A DNA stretch of 64,000 bases, from contig JAQOTE010000019.1 of assembly GCA_029945375.1 (NCBI GenBank), forward strand, positions 25,558 to 89,557, given 5' to 3'. Positions 45,951 through 58,648 of this stretch are shown here, one piece after another. Source of the stretch: Agaricus subrufescens. Lineage: Eukaryota; Basidiomycota; Agaricomycetes; Agaricales; Agaricaceae. Made by a program: the position numbers and the translations under genes. Under the pieces are notes generated by a model. It searched no databases. It was not told the origin of the DNA and was given only the letters and a program-made list of their open reading frames with translations. The number at the start of each line of letters is the position of its first letter. Position 1 is the stretch's first letter.

Positions 45951-46005
45951 GACAGTACAGTATCAAGTACAAAAGTTTTCCCACGACTACATACTGTACA
46001 CGCGA

Positions 46006-47673
46006 CTACTCAAACCGCTTCCAGGCGTGTTTCTCGTACTCTACAATCCGTGTCTTGCGCTTCTTCGGTCTGAGAAGACTGGATTTGAGTACACGAAGCC
46101 ATGGAGATAAACAGGCCACTTACAGAACCGGTACACGGGGCTCGATGAGCGCTCTCTGCTGTAGATTCAGGAATCGATCACGGAAAAGATTTCCTTCCGG
46201 CTGTGTAAGATCATCAGTAGAAGTTCAATAGGATACGCAGCGCCGATCACCTTGAGTCCACGTAAAGTCTCCGTAAGATCTTCGCCCAATTGTACGTCCA
46301 CCCGGCCTTCCGGTACCTTGTGTCTGCCTAACCGCTGGCCGGCGAGTCCATGGTGCCTCAACCGATATTTGAGCGCGGACTTTTTCTGCATGATTTCCAG
46401 CTCGCGCTCGGCTGCTGATCTAGCCATAGACCGCCTCAACCCCCTCGCAAGGGACAGCGAGGCTACAAATCGTTTGTCGGCAGCTTTCTGTGCCAGTGCA
46501 CGTTTCTACTAGAATTATAAGTATCAGGAGCGGTTTTAAATCAAGGATCATACGAACCTCTGCAAGGACTTTGGCCTCCTTGTTCCTCTGCACTTTTGAC
46601 TTTCTCTGTAGAGAGTGAGGTTTCACGATGACAGTGTCCGCTTCTTCTTCCTTTACATCTTCGTCTACAGGTTCGTCTATCTTCATTCCAGCAGCACCTT
46701 GCGCAGTAGCGCTAGCATCACTATTCTCCACTCGAGCCTCCTCTAACTTTACCTTGATCTTCGCCAAGTTGTCCTGCTCCTCCAGTAGCTTCTGTTCTTC
46801 GGCTGCCGCGTGAGCAATAAGCTCCTGGTGCGCATTTACAGGCGGATTATATGATATTCCCGGATGCGGGTCCGATACGGCTGGAATAGCAATTTGGTCT
46901 CGTACGCGTGTCGTCGCAGGTGCCTATACACAAACTTTAAGACTAGTTCCACCAAGATGGATAAGACTCACTGACCTTGACCTTTTTCACCTTCTGCGAG
47001 TCTTCCATCTGTTCTTCCTTAACGTCGACATCCATATTCCAAGGATCATAACCACCGCTCTCCTTGACCGCACCGCTCAGTTCTACAACACCATGCCCAG
47101 CCTGATACTCAGAAGGATCCATCACAGCATTGAAAGGCCCTTTTCTAGGTCTTTTTGCCATTCTAAGCAATCGATCCTTCTCTTCTCTCGACATTTTCCT
47201 CTTCTTCTCTCGATCAACAGCATTAGTTGAATTAACCCGCGAAAATACGGCAGGCACAGCTGAACGCTGCGAGAGAATTTTGGTCGACGTCAGCGCAGAA
47301 GTCGAAAATCGATGTGGAAGTCTTTTCCTAACTGTATGAAAATATCAGCATCATTTTTTATTATCCCTGATCCAAAAAACAAAATGTACACGTACTGTGT
47401 TCATCGCCGACAGTATCAACGACGAAAAGCTCATCATTCGCAGTTTTTTGCAGAGTCTTCCTATAAACAATTGTAAGTTTTTTTCGGTCGAGAGTAAGAT
47501 AAGAAACCTACCCACCCGGTCACCCTTTCCTCCGCTCTCATACCCTCTAATCCCACCTCCACCGCTTCAAGATCCACATTCTTCCGCCACGCCTTCTTCC
47601 CTTTTCTGCTTGACTGATTAAGTTGAGCAGGAGCGCCTACATTCGACTTGCTGGATTTCACTGAGGGAGCCAT
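46006..47673 (-). CDS. NOP53: Ribosome biogenesis protein NOP53
   Basis: Start MAPSVKSSKSNVGAPAQLNQ at 47673, followed by a basic region KGKKAWRKNVDLEAVEVGLE that resembles the NOP53 N-terminus. Exons continue through EKKRKMSREEKDRLLRMAKR, an acidic middle, then SLQRKSKVQRNKEAKVLAEK and the hallmark C-terminal part with GRHKVPEGRVDVQLGEDLTE and LRGLK. An intron there joins to PEGNLFRDRFLNLQQRALIE and the basic end. NOP53 recruits the exosome helicase Mtr4 to late 60S precursors in yeast. A longer in-frame start at 47754 exists but would lie only about 10 bp from the tRNA gene. Confidence 0.88.
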
Positions 47674-47764
47674 AAGTAGAACAGGAGGGAAAGAACATAA
47701 CAAAAGATCAAAAATATTCACGCCAGTCAATGTCGTGGAAGCCGATGCAGCCATTTCGTCAGTG

Positions 47765-47868
47765 GGGCGCTTGGCCTAGTGGTATGGCGTATGCTTTGCA
47801 CCAAACAGTGACAATCATTGCATGGTTATGATTGTATAAGATCACGAGTTCGATCCTCGTAGCGTCCA
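47765..47868 (+). tRNA. tRNA-Ala (anticodon TGC) with a 32-nt intron
   Basis: The acceptor stem GGGCGCT pairs with AGCGTCC and includes the G3-T70 wobble that marks alanine tRNAs. The D stem is GCC/GGC. The anticodon stem TATGC pairs with GTATA once the intron at about 47801-47832 is removed from just after position 37, leaving the loop TTTGCAT with anticodon TGC. The T arm is ACGAG-TTCGATC-CTCGT. A discriminator A follows at 47868; a poly-T-like run (ATTTTTG) shortly after is a suitable Pol III terminator. Confidence 0.93.
47801..47832 (+). other. tRNA-Ala intron
   Basis: Canonical position, one base 3' of the anticodon. Removing it restores the 7-base anticodon loop and a 5-bp stem with one G-T pair. 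Confidence 0.85.
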
Positions 47869-49503
47869 CTACATTTTTGTCCTAAACTACTCAAAAGTTC
47901 ACAACGAAATGGTCCTTTCTCCACCTTCTGCTATAAATACCATTAATGCATCCCACATTTTTGCGGGGAGAGGGAAATGGCGCTCCACTAACGCAATAAC
48001 TTTCTGGTGCAAGCTCGGCCGGTCTCAGGCTGGGTATATATAGGGTCAATCTACTAACTAACGAAGAATAATAGATTCACTCACCCTTAAGTCCGAGGAT
48101 CACCCCAAAACACTACTACGGTGTGGGACACACGATGTAACTCTATCAGATTGAATTATGGCACTGTATTTTGCAAAATTGGCCATCAAAAACAGCATCC
48201 AACCTCTTAAGGAGGAATTTTAACAGAATAAGAACTTGAGACTTGGGATACCACTGAGCTTGTGCTGATTAGCCGCCATAAAACAGTGTAGTAGGGTTAT
48301 GATTGGAATCAATAATCTGGCCAAGAAATAAGTAAAATGTGTGTTACATAGATAAATAATTGACTCTACAAAGTATTCAAAGTAAGGCTATTTGTAGTGG
48401 AATTCATGCTGAGGTATTATATACGCGTTGGTGCTTATACCATTTCCTTGTTACTGCCTTAGTGTCTCTGATACTGATGGCAGTACAGATTGTGATCTAA
48501 ATGGCTCAAGCTCATCTTCCGCGTTTCTAATCCGAGATCAGGAAATGAAAATTTCGCAGCGAGATCTCCCACCATCGTCGGAACATGGAGTGATACACTA
48601 TACTGAATTCAGAGTTGTGGAAGATTTCTATGGTACCAACCACCTAACACTAATCAGTCTTATCCAATTCAGTCCCCGTCAGAAAGTAAAGCCCAAGGCT
48701 CCAAGCTTTTCCATATCCCGAACAAAGCCATGGGCTCGTGCACGACTTAAAAAAGCAACAACTCGCACCCATCCACCTTCAGCTTTCCCAAACAATTCAA
48801 GACTTTGGATGATTTTGATCATTATTTGTAAAAATGCTAGCTGAATGGATATACCGTACCGATAAGCACAACAAACACCTCTATCGTTATTCCGCCGAAT
48901 ATGAAAACCCCATTTTTTGAATTGCAGCGGGCCGCATAGTCTGTGGATATCTATATCATATGTCACCGTTACCCTGACGGTACCTATTGTATGTCAGGTG
49001 TATCTCCTATTACAAGCAGTACGTTTCTTTCTTTCGTTTCTATTTTGATATTCGTTTGAAGGCCGAAGCTTAGATCACTAACGCCGCTATTGTTAGGGTG
49101 GCTAGCACTAAGGGAATATGCACTTGGGATACCCCAAAATCACTCAAATGGGAAAGATCTTGGCACCAGCTCGTCTCTTACCGCAATAATACATTTCAAC
49201 GTACATTTTTCACCATATCAGCAGCTCAGGATAAAAATAGCATTCGAATTGCGGATCCACCGGATCTGGCTAATTTGGGATTTACAAATCCAATCAATTC
49301 TAATTCGGTTGCGAAACAAAATCGATCGCGTCCCCTTGGAGATCAAGCAAGTAGTAAAAGGGGGATGATGATATTATATTGGCAATTTCGTACTTAAAAC
49401 AAAATTCGCGGAGTATGCAGTAGAAAATAATGGGATAATGACAGTGACGAAAGGAGCTGTTAGATTTTATCTGAGCCAGATTTCCTGTGTTCGTGGGACA
49501 TTA
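47869..49503. other. Intergenic region, no supported gene
   Basis: Short frames on both strands (for example 48428-48844 plus and 49098-49397 plus) have no recognisable content and no consistent splicing. The right end includes the 3' flank of the UbiA gene. Confidence 0.5.
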
Positions 49504-50895
49504 TCATGCAAGTGCATAGTCGAGCATTATGCCCGCCCACAAAGGCCAGCCCAAATAGCCATTTCGATTGAACGTGCCTACGGATAAGCGTTTAATTTCA
49601 AAACACCATTCTAAATCCATGGAGAAAACGAAAAGGATGAACACTTACGCCAGCAACTTTCACTGGAGTCAAGATCTACCGCGGATAATTGCCAAAGGAT
49701 ATGCAAGGCTGTGCCTCCAACCGAAACGACGTAGAAGGGCAGCCCTTGATTATTTAACATACCACAGGTCGCAAGGAGTGCGACGAAAGCACCAGCAATT
49801 AAATATAGGTTGGTCGTGAGCCAAGATCCGAAAAAGATCGCGGAGGATTTTACACCCGTTTTGATATCGTCTTGAATGTCTTGACAGGCATAAATCGTAT
49901 CTACGTAATAATTGTATAGTAAGCCGGTTGAGCGGAGAAAAATGGACTAACCACAGTACACGGCCCAACTATTGAAACAAAACATGAGCTCAACACGTTT
50001 GCCACGCTTCTACAAGGGAACTCACCACCACCAAGCTGCCATACCGGTGCACAGAAGAGCACTGTCAACAGAACCTGTTGTTGCTACCCAGGCAGTCACA
50101 AACCCGAAATTCATAGCAAAGCCCAACCATGCGGAAGGCCACTGGATCATGCGTTTCATTAGAGGATAGATGGCGAAGCTGGTGAAGACAAGTTGGTTAA
50201 TATCAGAGGTATAGGAGATCCACAGAATTAGACGTACAGCGGGAGGAGCTGGAATAGCGCTATCCAGAGACTGAAAAGATATCATAAGGATAATAAATTG
50301 AACCACAAAAGGATGTTGACATACGCGATACCCTCAAGCACTGCGACATTAAAAGCTAGCCCGACGCAGTATTGGAATGCCAAAAAAATGCTCGCCGCAT
50401 ACACCGAGATTCGACCACTTGGAATCGGCCTCTTCCTGGTTCGAGCTTGTAAAATCTTTATGAGCGTACCGCTCTCTGTAAAGCAGAAAAGAACAGACCC
50501 ACCGACTCCGGCGTCTACTTTATGGTCAAAAATATCGTTGACGGTGCAGGCGGACGCGCGTAGAATAAAAGCAGCAACTACACATTTCAACATAGCATGC
50601 CAGTAGTGATTCATGGGCATCCTGGTTGCGTAGGCCGCCATCGTCAGGCCCCACGCTAAACGCGAAAAATGAGCATTTGAAATTTATGTGACATTGCGAA
50701 ATGCTTACCGTACGGCCAAAACATGAGTACGAATCCATTAGGCTAGAGATAGTTGGTTCACAACCCGCGCCACAATGTGAAGAACCTCACCTTTTCGATC
50801 CGGGCAAGTTCAAGGTATGGTCGGAAGGAAGCGGGGAAAAAGTAGAGAGGAAAAGCAGGACGGGGTTCAATTAGTGTGTTCTGAGTGTCGCGCAT
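49504..50895 (-). CDS. UbiA-family prenyltransferase (membrane-bound)
   Basis: Start MRDTQNTLIEPRPAFPLYFF at 50895; several short introns. The first metal-binding motif is NDIFDHKVDAG (about 50510-50545), followed by ARTRKRPIPSGRISVYAAS. The second is DTIYACQDIQDDIKTGVKSS (about 49830-49900). Hydrophobic helices lie between and after, and the last exon ends GWPLWAGIMLDYALA. These are the Asp-rich motifs of UbiA enzymes, which transfer a prenyl chain to an aromatic acceptor. The family includes mitochondrial COQ2 (ubiquinone synthesis) and enzymes of meroterpenoid pathways. The short N-terminus shows no mitochondrial presequence, so a secondary-metabolism role is possible. No partner biosynthetic genes are nearby. 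Confidence 0.83.
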
Positions 50896-51171
50896 TACGG
50901 GTTACAATAGATGGAGAAGGAGAGGTTAGCAAGGGGGTCTTATAAGAAAAAGAAAATCCGCTAAAATGGTAGGGACTTGATCCCGGGTCGGGTCGACGTT
51001 AAGGCATGGTTGCCCCTATGTTTCGCATCATCAATTCCAGCCTACAACAGGGGTCTTGCGTCTTGCTAGGACTAGGGGCGCCAGATCGAAGATCGAATCA
51101 GAGATCGGGACGTGGGAGTCACGCACGTGTCACGAACGTCAAGCCCCGGACGTGATCGCCTTGGACCAGCG

Positions 51172-52124
51172 ATGGCAGCCACCTCCTCCTGGCCATGGAC
51201 CGACAGCGCCACCTCTTCGGCGCCGGACAGCCCGGCGCAAGCCCAGGTGCCTCTCCCCGCAGCTCCGTTGCGCAGCGCCTTTAAGCGGTCTCGGCCGCCG
51301 ACGCCGGCCCTCTCCCCGTTGTCCTCTCCGCTCATTGGCCAGATCCCCCTCTCCGCCCCCGACGAGTACTTTGACTTCACACCCATAAGCACCGCCATGC
51401 ACCCACACACCAGCGCCCAGTCCTCAGCATACACCCCCAAGGTCTCCTTCGACACTTTCGAGAACCCCAATGCGAGCATGTTCAGCTTCACCCTCCAGGT
51501 CAAGACCGAGGGCTACAAACGCACCAAGGACACCAGGGTCTTTCTCTGCGCAGCTAGTCCAGACGAAAGCGGCGTCGAGGCCCTCGACTGGTGCCTCGAG
51601 TCCCTGGTTCAGAACGGCGATGAGTTGATTGTCTTCAGGGGCGTCGACGAAGTAGTGCTCGGTACATCTCCTTAGTCCTGATCATCCATACACCACTCAT
51701 AGACCAAGACAAGGACCATGACATTCTCCGCGAAGAGGCGCGCGACCTCATGCGCACCCTTCAGGACAAAAGCTATGACTACGATCCCGACCGCAAGGTA
51801 ACTTCACTCACTATCTTGTCTTGATAACTCGACATAGCTAACCACCCTTTCTTGCAGCTCTCCCTCATCCTGGAGTACATTCCCGGCAAGATAACAGACT
51901 CTCTCGACCGCCTCATTGCCCTCTACCGTCCCGACTCTGTCGTCGTTGGTACTCGCGGCCGCCGAGCCTGGCAAGGCATGAGCATGATTGGTATGGGAAG
52001 CATCAGCAAATACTGCCTTTCCCATTCCCCCGTCCCTGTCATTGTCGTCCGCCCCGAAAGGAAGGTGAAGAAAAATATGGAGAAAAGAAAGGCCGACCCC
52101 AAGAGGGGCCGACATTTCGAATGA
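51172..52124 (+). CDS. Universal stress protein (UspA family)
   Basis: Three exons (51172-51661, 51703-51797, 51858-52124) give 283 residues. The N-terminal about 100 residues are Ser/Pro/Ala-rich and probably disordered. The Usp domain starts near TRVFLCAASPDESGVEALDW and ends with the nucleotide-binding signature GTRGRRAWQGMSMIGMGSIS followed by HSPVPVIVVRPE. The tail is Lys/Arg-rich. Usp proteins bind ATP or similar nucleotides and are linked to stress responses. The first exon is much more GC-rich than the surrounding sequence. An upstream in-frame ATG at 51112 is possible but lengthens only the disordered part. Confidence 0.85.
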
Positions 52125-52467
52125 TCTCTTGCTGATTGTTTGTTTTCGTGTCTTCTCACATATCCTCTTTTCTTTGTTGTATTCATAGAGGTATGCCATC
52201 GTGTATGCATTGATTGCGTCGTTGCTGATAGCATATGCAGTTGATTGGCGGAATTGTAACAGTAATCCTCCCCTCATATCCAAGTACATAGCATATATCC
52301 GCTGTAGCCTCTCCAGAAACCCAAGATATTATTGCTTGTAAACCTACATTTTATGGAGTCAGTTCCCGTCAATAAATAAACACTAAAAGTACGCCACTAT
52401 TACAACAACAACAACAATAACGAACGCATAGTCCAACCAAATCAAACTACAAAACACAGCATACACA
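52125..52467. other. Convergent 3' flanks
   Basis: Space between the stop of the universal stress protein gene and the stop of the large minus-strand gene. It holds two converging 3' untranslated regions; nothing else seen. Confidence 0.5.
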
Positions 52468-55400
52468 TTACTTTCCTTCCGCAAAATCGATCGAAGAATC
52501 CGCCAATTCACGAAGCTTACCCATCACCCTTTTCTTCTTGGTCTGCGGCGGTGGAGATGCCTCAGCATTCGACAAGATACTAGCATCCGATTTCATCCTC
52601 GTCAAATGTCTATTACCCACCGTAGGACTCTTGATAGATTCCGCCCCAACCACACTAGAAGGTGACCCACCAGAGTGGGAAGTCGTAACCCGAAGTTGAG
52701 GACGTTGTTGGCCTTTCCTAGCCTCTCTATCCGCTTCACTCCCCTTTCCCCTGTCCTGTTCACCAACATCTTTCCTCTTCAATTTACTACGACCTAGTAG
52801 TATGTTTCCAGAACGCCCCATGCTTCCCCCACCACTCGCAGCTTGTGATGTACTAGCACCACCAGGGGACAATCCTTCACGATCTTTACTACTACCCCCT
52901 CCCATACCAAACCATCCATGCTTGGCGATAGACATTGTCGGACTCTTCGGCTCCTCATTTGAAGAACCCAGACCAGCAAACTCCCAAAACGGACGATCTT
53001 TACTCTTCCCTTTATCAACTTTATTCTCGTGATGAGCGCTAGCGTTGAGAGTTGGCATACTAGGCCTCCGAAGTGACGATGCATCCTTCTTTAGACCAGT
53101 ATGAAGCGATGCAGAGTGGTGCAAAGTGTGGTTATTCTGAGACGGATTGCGAATGTAAGAACCTAGAGTATCTGATGTCGTCACTCTGGTGAGGGGGGAG
53201 GAAATTGCCAGGGATGCTGATGCACTGCTTATTTGAGTCGATGCCGGTAACGACGTTTGAGCATCTGTTCCTAAAGTTTAAATGTTCTAAGTCGCAGTAT
53301 AACAACTCACACAAACACAACTAACCTCTGGACCTTTCACCAAGAACAATCCTGGCTTCCGGTTCTAGCTGGTAACGATTCTTGATATACTTTTTCATAT
53401 CATCCGTCGGATTGGCCGGAAGACCAAGATCTGCCAACTCCGCATCCGACTCCCACATTGAATCAACATCACGTCTAGCCTGTATCGCATATTGCCTCTT
53501 CGCCTGTCGCTGCAAATCCATTTGCCATCCAGCCCACTCCAACTCAGAGGTATTATCCTCACCATCACTCCAATCAACCAATCTCGGCCCAACACTAATA
53601 CGTTTCTTGTGTTTCCGTTGTTTCCGACCACCACTATCACCACCAACACTGGAAGCAGCAGAAACAACTCCATCACTATTCTCTCCCGAGCTCTCATTTC
53701 CACTCTCTCCACCCTCCTTGGGCACAGCAGGAATAGCCTGTTTCGGCGAGGCCGCACTTTGAATACTCTTCCCACTAGTACTCATTCTCCTCTGCTGCTG
53801 CGCAGGTGCCACCCCCGTAACAGTTCCACCACTCCCAACAGTCGTAGGCCCAATCGTTCCCAAACTCGAAACATTATCCTCCGTCTCACTCCCACTCTCC
53901 CTCCGCTTACCCTTACCCTTCCCTTTCTTACCACCTCCACCCATATAAGAACGAAACCCAAAAACCCCTCCCTTATTACCATCCCAACGTTTCGCCAATC
54001 TCTCAAACTCATTAACAACACCACTCGCACCCGCAATAACAGGATCCTCACGACCCCAATATAACATCTCCATAGCTTTACCTACATCACCCGTTCCGGC
54101 ACGTTGAGCTTTACGAAGAACGTTCAAACGCCATTCAGGGTATGGCACCGTTGCTGAAATTCGAGATGGGTATTGGAAGCGAGGATCACCATACCCAGGC
54201 AGTGGTGCAACATATTCAGCTTCAGAATCGTCTGAGTATGTCAACTGAGAGGAGGGAGCGGCAATGGATGGAGTAGACGGAGGCATTGGCATGGATGAAA
54301 TTTGGGAAGATGCGCTTTCCCGTCCCGTCGGGGGCTCAGGCGCATCATTAGCTTCAATGATGGACTGAAGACTGGTGGGTGGATTCTTGCTAGACGATTG
54401 GGACGGAGGTGGATGGTCATCGAGTGGTTGCCCCAACATGCGTTCCAAAAAAGTCGATTTCATCGGATGCGGACAATGTTGATGTACAATTCTCAAAAAC
54501 GACCCAAATGCTATATGTTATCCGTCCACATTAGGTCAATCAATTGTGAAAGTTCAACCAGCGGACTTACCAAAATCATTCGCAAGATCCAAACACACCC
54601 ATTCACCTTCTTCTTCCTTCTTCTTCCTCTCCCTCCTCTCACGATCCTGTTCAACCCTCTCCTTTTCCAACAATACCTCTCTTTCCTCCAACTTCCGCTG
54701 TTCCCTAATCTTCGCCTCCCTCGCCTTCTGCTCTTCCATCTCCCTCTGATACCTCGTCTTCCCTCCCTCCTTCCGATTACTATACAACCCATATCGATAT
54801 CCCGACCTCTTAAAATCCGGATATTCATTATCAAAAGTCAAATCATCATCAGTATCATCATCACCCGTCGTAGACCCCTCCTGACTAGCATCAAAAGACG
54901 TCGACGACTTATGCGACGAAACACTTCCCCCTGTCTTCTCATTCTGTTGAGAACGAATGGGCAGTTTGCGCAAACTCGGAGGTGGTGCAAAGACTGGACT
55001 GGACAATTCACTATCGTCATCTCCTTCTTGAGTATGTCCAATGGCATTCCGTTCATCATCAGATGTATGCAGTTGACCAACCAGCCGGTGACCCGGTTGC
55101 TGTCCTTCAGGCAAGGCTGGTTTCTGAGTTTGTTCTTCCGTAACGGTTACAGCCGACGATATACGCGGACGTTCTTTCCCCTTGTACGACGAAGTAATAG
55201 TCTTACTCCTCCTTCGATTGCCCTCTTCAGTCTCAGTTTCAGTTTCGACGCGTTTATCGACTTCAACTTGAACGACCACGCTCGGGACATTATGAGGCCC
55301 AGGAGTAACAACATTTTCACCTCCCTCATCAGGTGAAGGAGTGTCTGAAGCGTCAGGGGAATCAGCGTATTCAAGTTCGTCTTCTTCATCGTCATCCCTA

Positions 55401-58400
55401 AGTGGAGGACTTTCAGGTGGAATAGCATCTGAATAGGGTTCCTGTACAGCATCATCCTCTTCTTCATCACCTTCCTCATCCTTGACTTCTTTTTCCTCCT
55501 CCTCATCAGAGCCTTCATCATCCTCATCCTCATCTTCTTCCGTAGTCTCAACATTACTCGTCTCACTCCTCCCACGATCCCAATTCGTAAACTCTACCCC
55601 ATCCTCATCGCTAGACGGACCAGCTGACCTAGCACCACTCAAAGACCCAACGGCAGTCACACTGGGGATAGTACCAGACATACTCGCCTCAATAGTCGTA
55701 CTAGACTCATTCGGAGTATGCGTAACCTTGTACGCAGAAGCCGAAGCAGCAGCAAAATGTTCTTCAACCTGTCTTTCATGTTCCTCCATCCTCAACCTCA
55801 TCTGCTTCTCCTGCCTCGCCCTCTTCTTCTTCTTCCCCCAATTCCAAAAATCAACATTAAGTGAACCCAACTTCCAATCGTTCTCCTTCTCCCTCCCCCC
55901 CAAATTAGCCTCATGTAACTCTTTCTCCTGTTTAAGTCTCTCCTTCTCTTTCTGCTTTTCTTTTTTTATCCTCGCCTTCTCGGCTTTTCGTTCTTTGTCC
56001 TCTGGTGATATTGCCCCGAGAAGGTATGTAGCAATATAGGCGTCTCGTTCTTGAATCGAGCGATAATCGTATATTTCTTTGCGAGAAGGCTGCTGACGAT
56101 GCTGTTGCCGGCGATGATGATGATGGTGGTGCTGATGTTGATGCTGATGAGATCTTCCACCACCGACTGACAAAAAGTCTTGATTCGTCCGTTTACTACC
56201 AGAAGATCCACGACTCTTCGATCCAGTTGTCTGTATTCTCGATCCACTAGTGGTCGTAGTCGTATTAGAAGTAGAAGCAGTGTTTCGACTGTAACGCGTT
56301 CGCATTCGCTTGAACCGATAGATATAAACAGGTTCCCGTCGTAACCGTGAGGGACACTTCCATAAAGGATTATTCGACCGAAGGCCACCCCATTCACCAG
56401 CTCGCTCTTTCATATCTTCCAAAGCAAGGGTTGAAGGTTCAACAACATTTTCCTTCGCTCGTTCCCTCTCCTTCAACTTTTCACGTTCCTCCTCCACTTC
56501 CAATCTCGATTTCTTGCGGTTTCCATTCGAAATTCCGCTAGATCGACTGGTGGGATTGGTCGTGGATGTGGCAGTGGTCGAAGATGCTGTTTGTTTACGG
56601 AATTGTAAACAGACGACGCGAAGACCAGAAGCTTTCTGTTCTTCGATGGTGATGGGAAGATACGTGGGATCAAAACGGGATCCGACTAGAGGCGTCAACT
56701 CTCTAGCCTTCATATGTTGATGCAAGTGACTCGCGTCACGAAAATCGAGGTTGTATTCCTTTCCTCCGCGTTCGCCTCCGGCTCCGGCCCCAGCGATAAC
56801 ACCTCCGACGCCACCACCAGGCCAACTGCCTGTTGAATGATGCCCTGTTCCAAGGTGAGTTGAAGGACCATAAGATGAATGTGCTCCCCTACGATGATGT
56901 CGATTAGATGATTCATCAGATGAGGATTCGTCAAAGTAACCATGCGAAGGGCGCGGAGGACGTTGAATAGGAAGGTTTATAGCTGGAGTAAGGATATCCT
57001 GATTCACAGACGGATGATCCAAAGGAGGGTTGAAGCCGGAATAAGAAAGGTATCGAACGAGGTGGTGGGTATCCATAAGTGAAATGATGTTTTTGAGTGC
57101 AAGAACATGCGTGGCTTCTTCGTTCTGCGGGACAACACGTCAGCATCCGGGCTGAGAGACCTCACATATAGCTTACATTTGGCTCCCTGAGGACGATGAG
57201 ATGTCCATTCTGGATCTTGACCCATCTCTCTCTCCATTCAACCCGTACGAGTTTAAAATCCCTGGGATACGATGACCCTGAAGGATTAGGAGGATGAGGA
57301 TTTCTCTCTGGGGGGCTAAAGTAACCGAACTGGGGGCCCATACCAAATGCATTCGGCGTGGGACCAGTCCCATACCTGTAAGCATCCTGCATTCCCTGAC
57401 TTGCTCTCGCGTTGGAACTACTGGCACCACCAACACCAACGTTGCCACCAGGGTTGTCGTTACTACCACCCATGGCCGCTAGAAAAGCAACTTCGTGCGG
57501 ATTTCCACGATACACGATCCTCAAAGTTCTCACCCAACCTTCCCAATACGGCTGAACGTAAACGTCAATCGAGCGTGGTATCCTTGTCAGAGAGGGCACG
57601 ACTTTAGTCTTGGCGAGACGTTGTCCATAGTATTCGATGACACCGAGGTTCGCGCCAGTGTGATGATCGAGGCTCATAGCCTTGAGGACTTGGGAGTGAT
57701 ATGCCGCTCGAGAACCGTCGCTCTTGTCCCTTTCCTTGTTCTTGTCCCTAGAGGAAAAGTATTTATTGGGGTTGGTCATTTCGGCCTGGAACTGTTTCGC
57801 GAGTTTCCCCTTCAGCCTTTCCCTCTCTTGGAGATGTCTTTCGGGATTCCATAGATGGCAGACTTGGTACTCGTAGAGGATGTGCGAGGAAGGGAGACTC
57901 GGGCCGTGGAGCTCGACCAGCTCGAACTCGTGGATGTCGTTCCACGAAATAGGATCCTCGTCTGGGAGGAGTTGGCCTGTAGAGTAGCGTATCAGGGTCC
58001 AATGGGAGGGGTTGATCCCTCCCGGAAACCTATCGACATCAGGGTTGGTGGATGGACCTGATGTGGGCGAGGTAGCGGCGGGCGTCGTCGATGTTGGTGA
58101 GCGGGGATGTTGCGTCGAAGGGATGTGCGCAGAGTCAGAGTCGCTGTGAGAGCCACTGGGGCCCACGTTTATCGTCATCATCCGGGACCGCTTCTTGGCC
58201 AGGGCGGCAGAGCTGGAGGCGCCGCTGTCGTCGCCGCTGAGGAGCTCCTCGTCCGTGTCGCTGAGCCAGCCGCGCCCGGTCGCATTGCCGTAGAAGCCGC
58301 TCTTCTGGGGGGGCGCGAAGATGATGGGGCTGGCCGGGCGGGTGCGCGGGTCTGGGGCGAAGGTGATCGGCGACGGGGGCCGCTCGGGGGCCTTACCCGA

Positions 58401-58627
58401 CGAGGGCGGCGGCAGAAAGATGCGCTGGGGCACCGGAATGGCAAAGAGGCGGTGGATGAGCCAGAGCTTGAGCTGGCGGACGGTCCAGGACGGCTCGATG
58501 TGGGTGGTCAGCCACTGGTCGTGTTGGACTAGGCCCGTCAGTGCATATCTGGGAGTGCGCAGGGAGAGGGCCTACTGAAGCGGCACGTCAGCGCGATTTT
58601 CTGCGAGTCAGGGGAGGGGTCCAACAT
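52468..58627 (-). CDS. Very large multi-domain protein with PH-like region
   Basis: At least five exons on the minus strand yield roughly 1,950 residues. A short first exon (MLDPSPDSQKIALTCRF, start 58627) splices over a 47-nt intron to IQHDQWLTTHIEPSWTVRQL, which could be a ubiquitin-like fold. Around 57130-57400 a segment with VRVEWRERWVKIQNGHLIVL, then REPN, and after an intron THVLALKNIISLMDTHH, resembles a PH domain. Then come a Gly/Ser-rich stretch and a globular part (GLRSNNPLWKCPSRLRREPV). A long Glu/Lys coiled coil (54600-54760 and 55780-56000) surrounds an acidic Ser/Asp/Glu-rich region. Ser-rich tails close the protein. Fungal PH-domain polarity and cortex proteins have comparable plans, but the family assignment is my inference. 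Confidence 0.6.
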
Positions 58628-58648
58628 GCGGTCTGATTATCTAACTAG

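Noticed and set aside
53492..55336. Long plus-strand frames opposite the very large gene
   Set aside because: They mirror the low-complexity coding sequence of the minus-strand gene and have no recognisable content.
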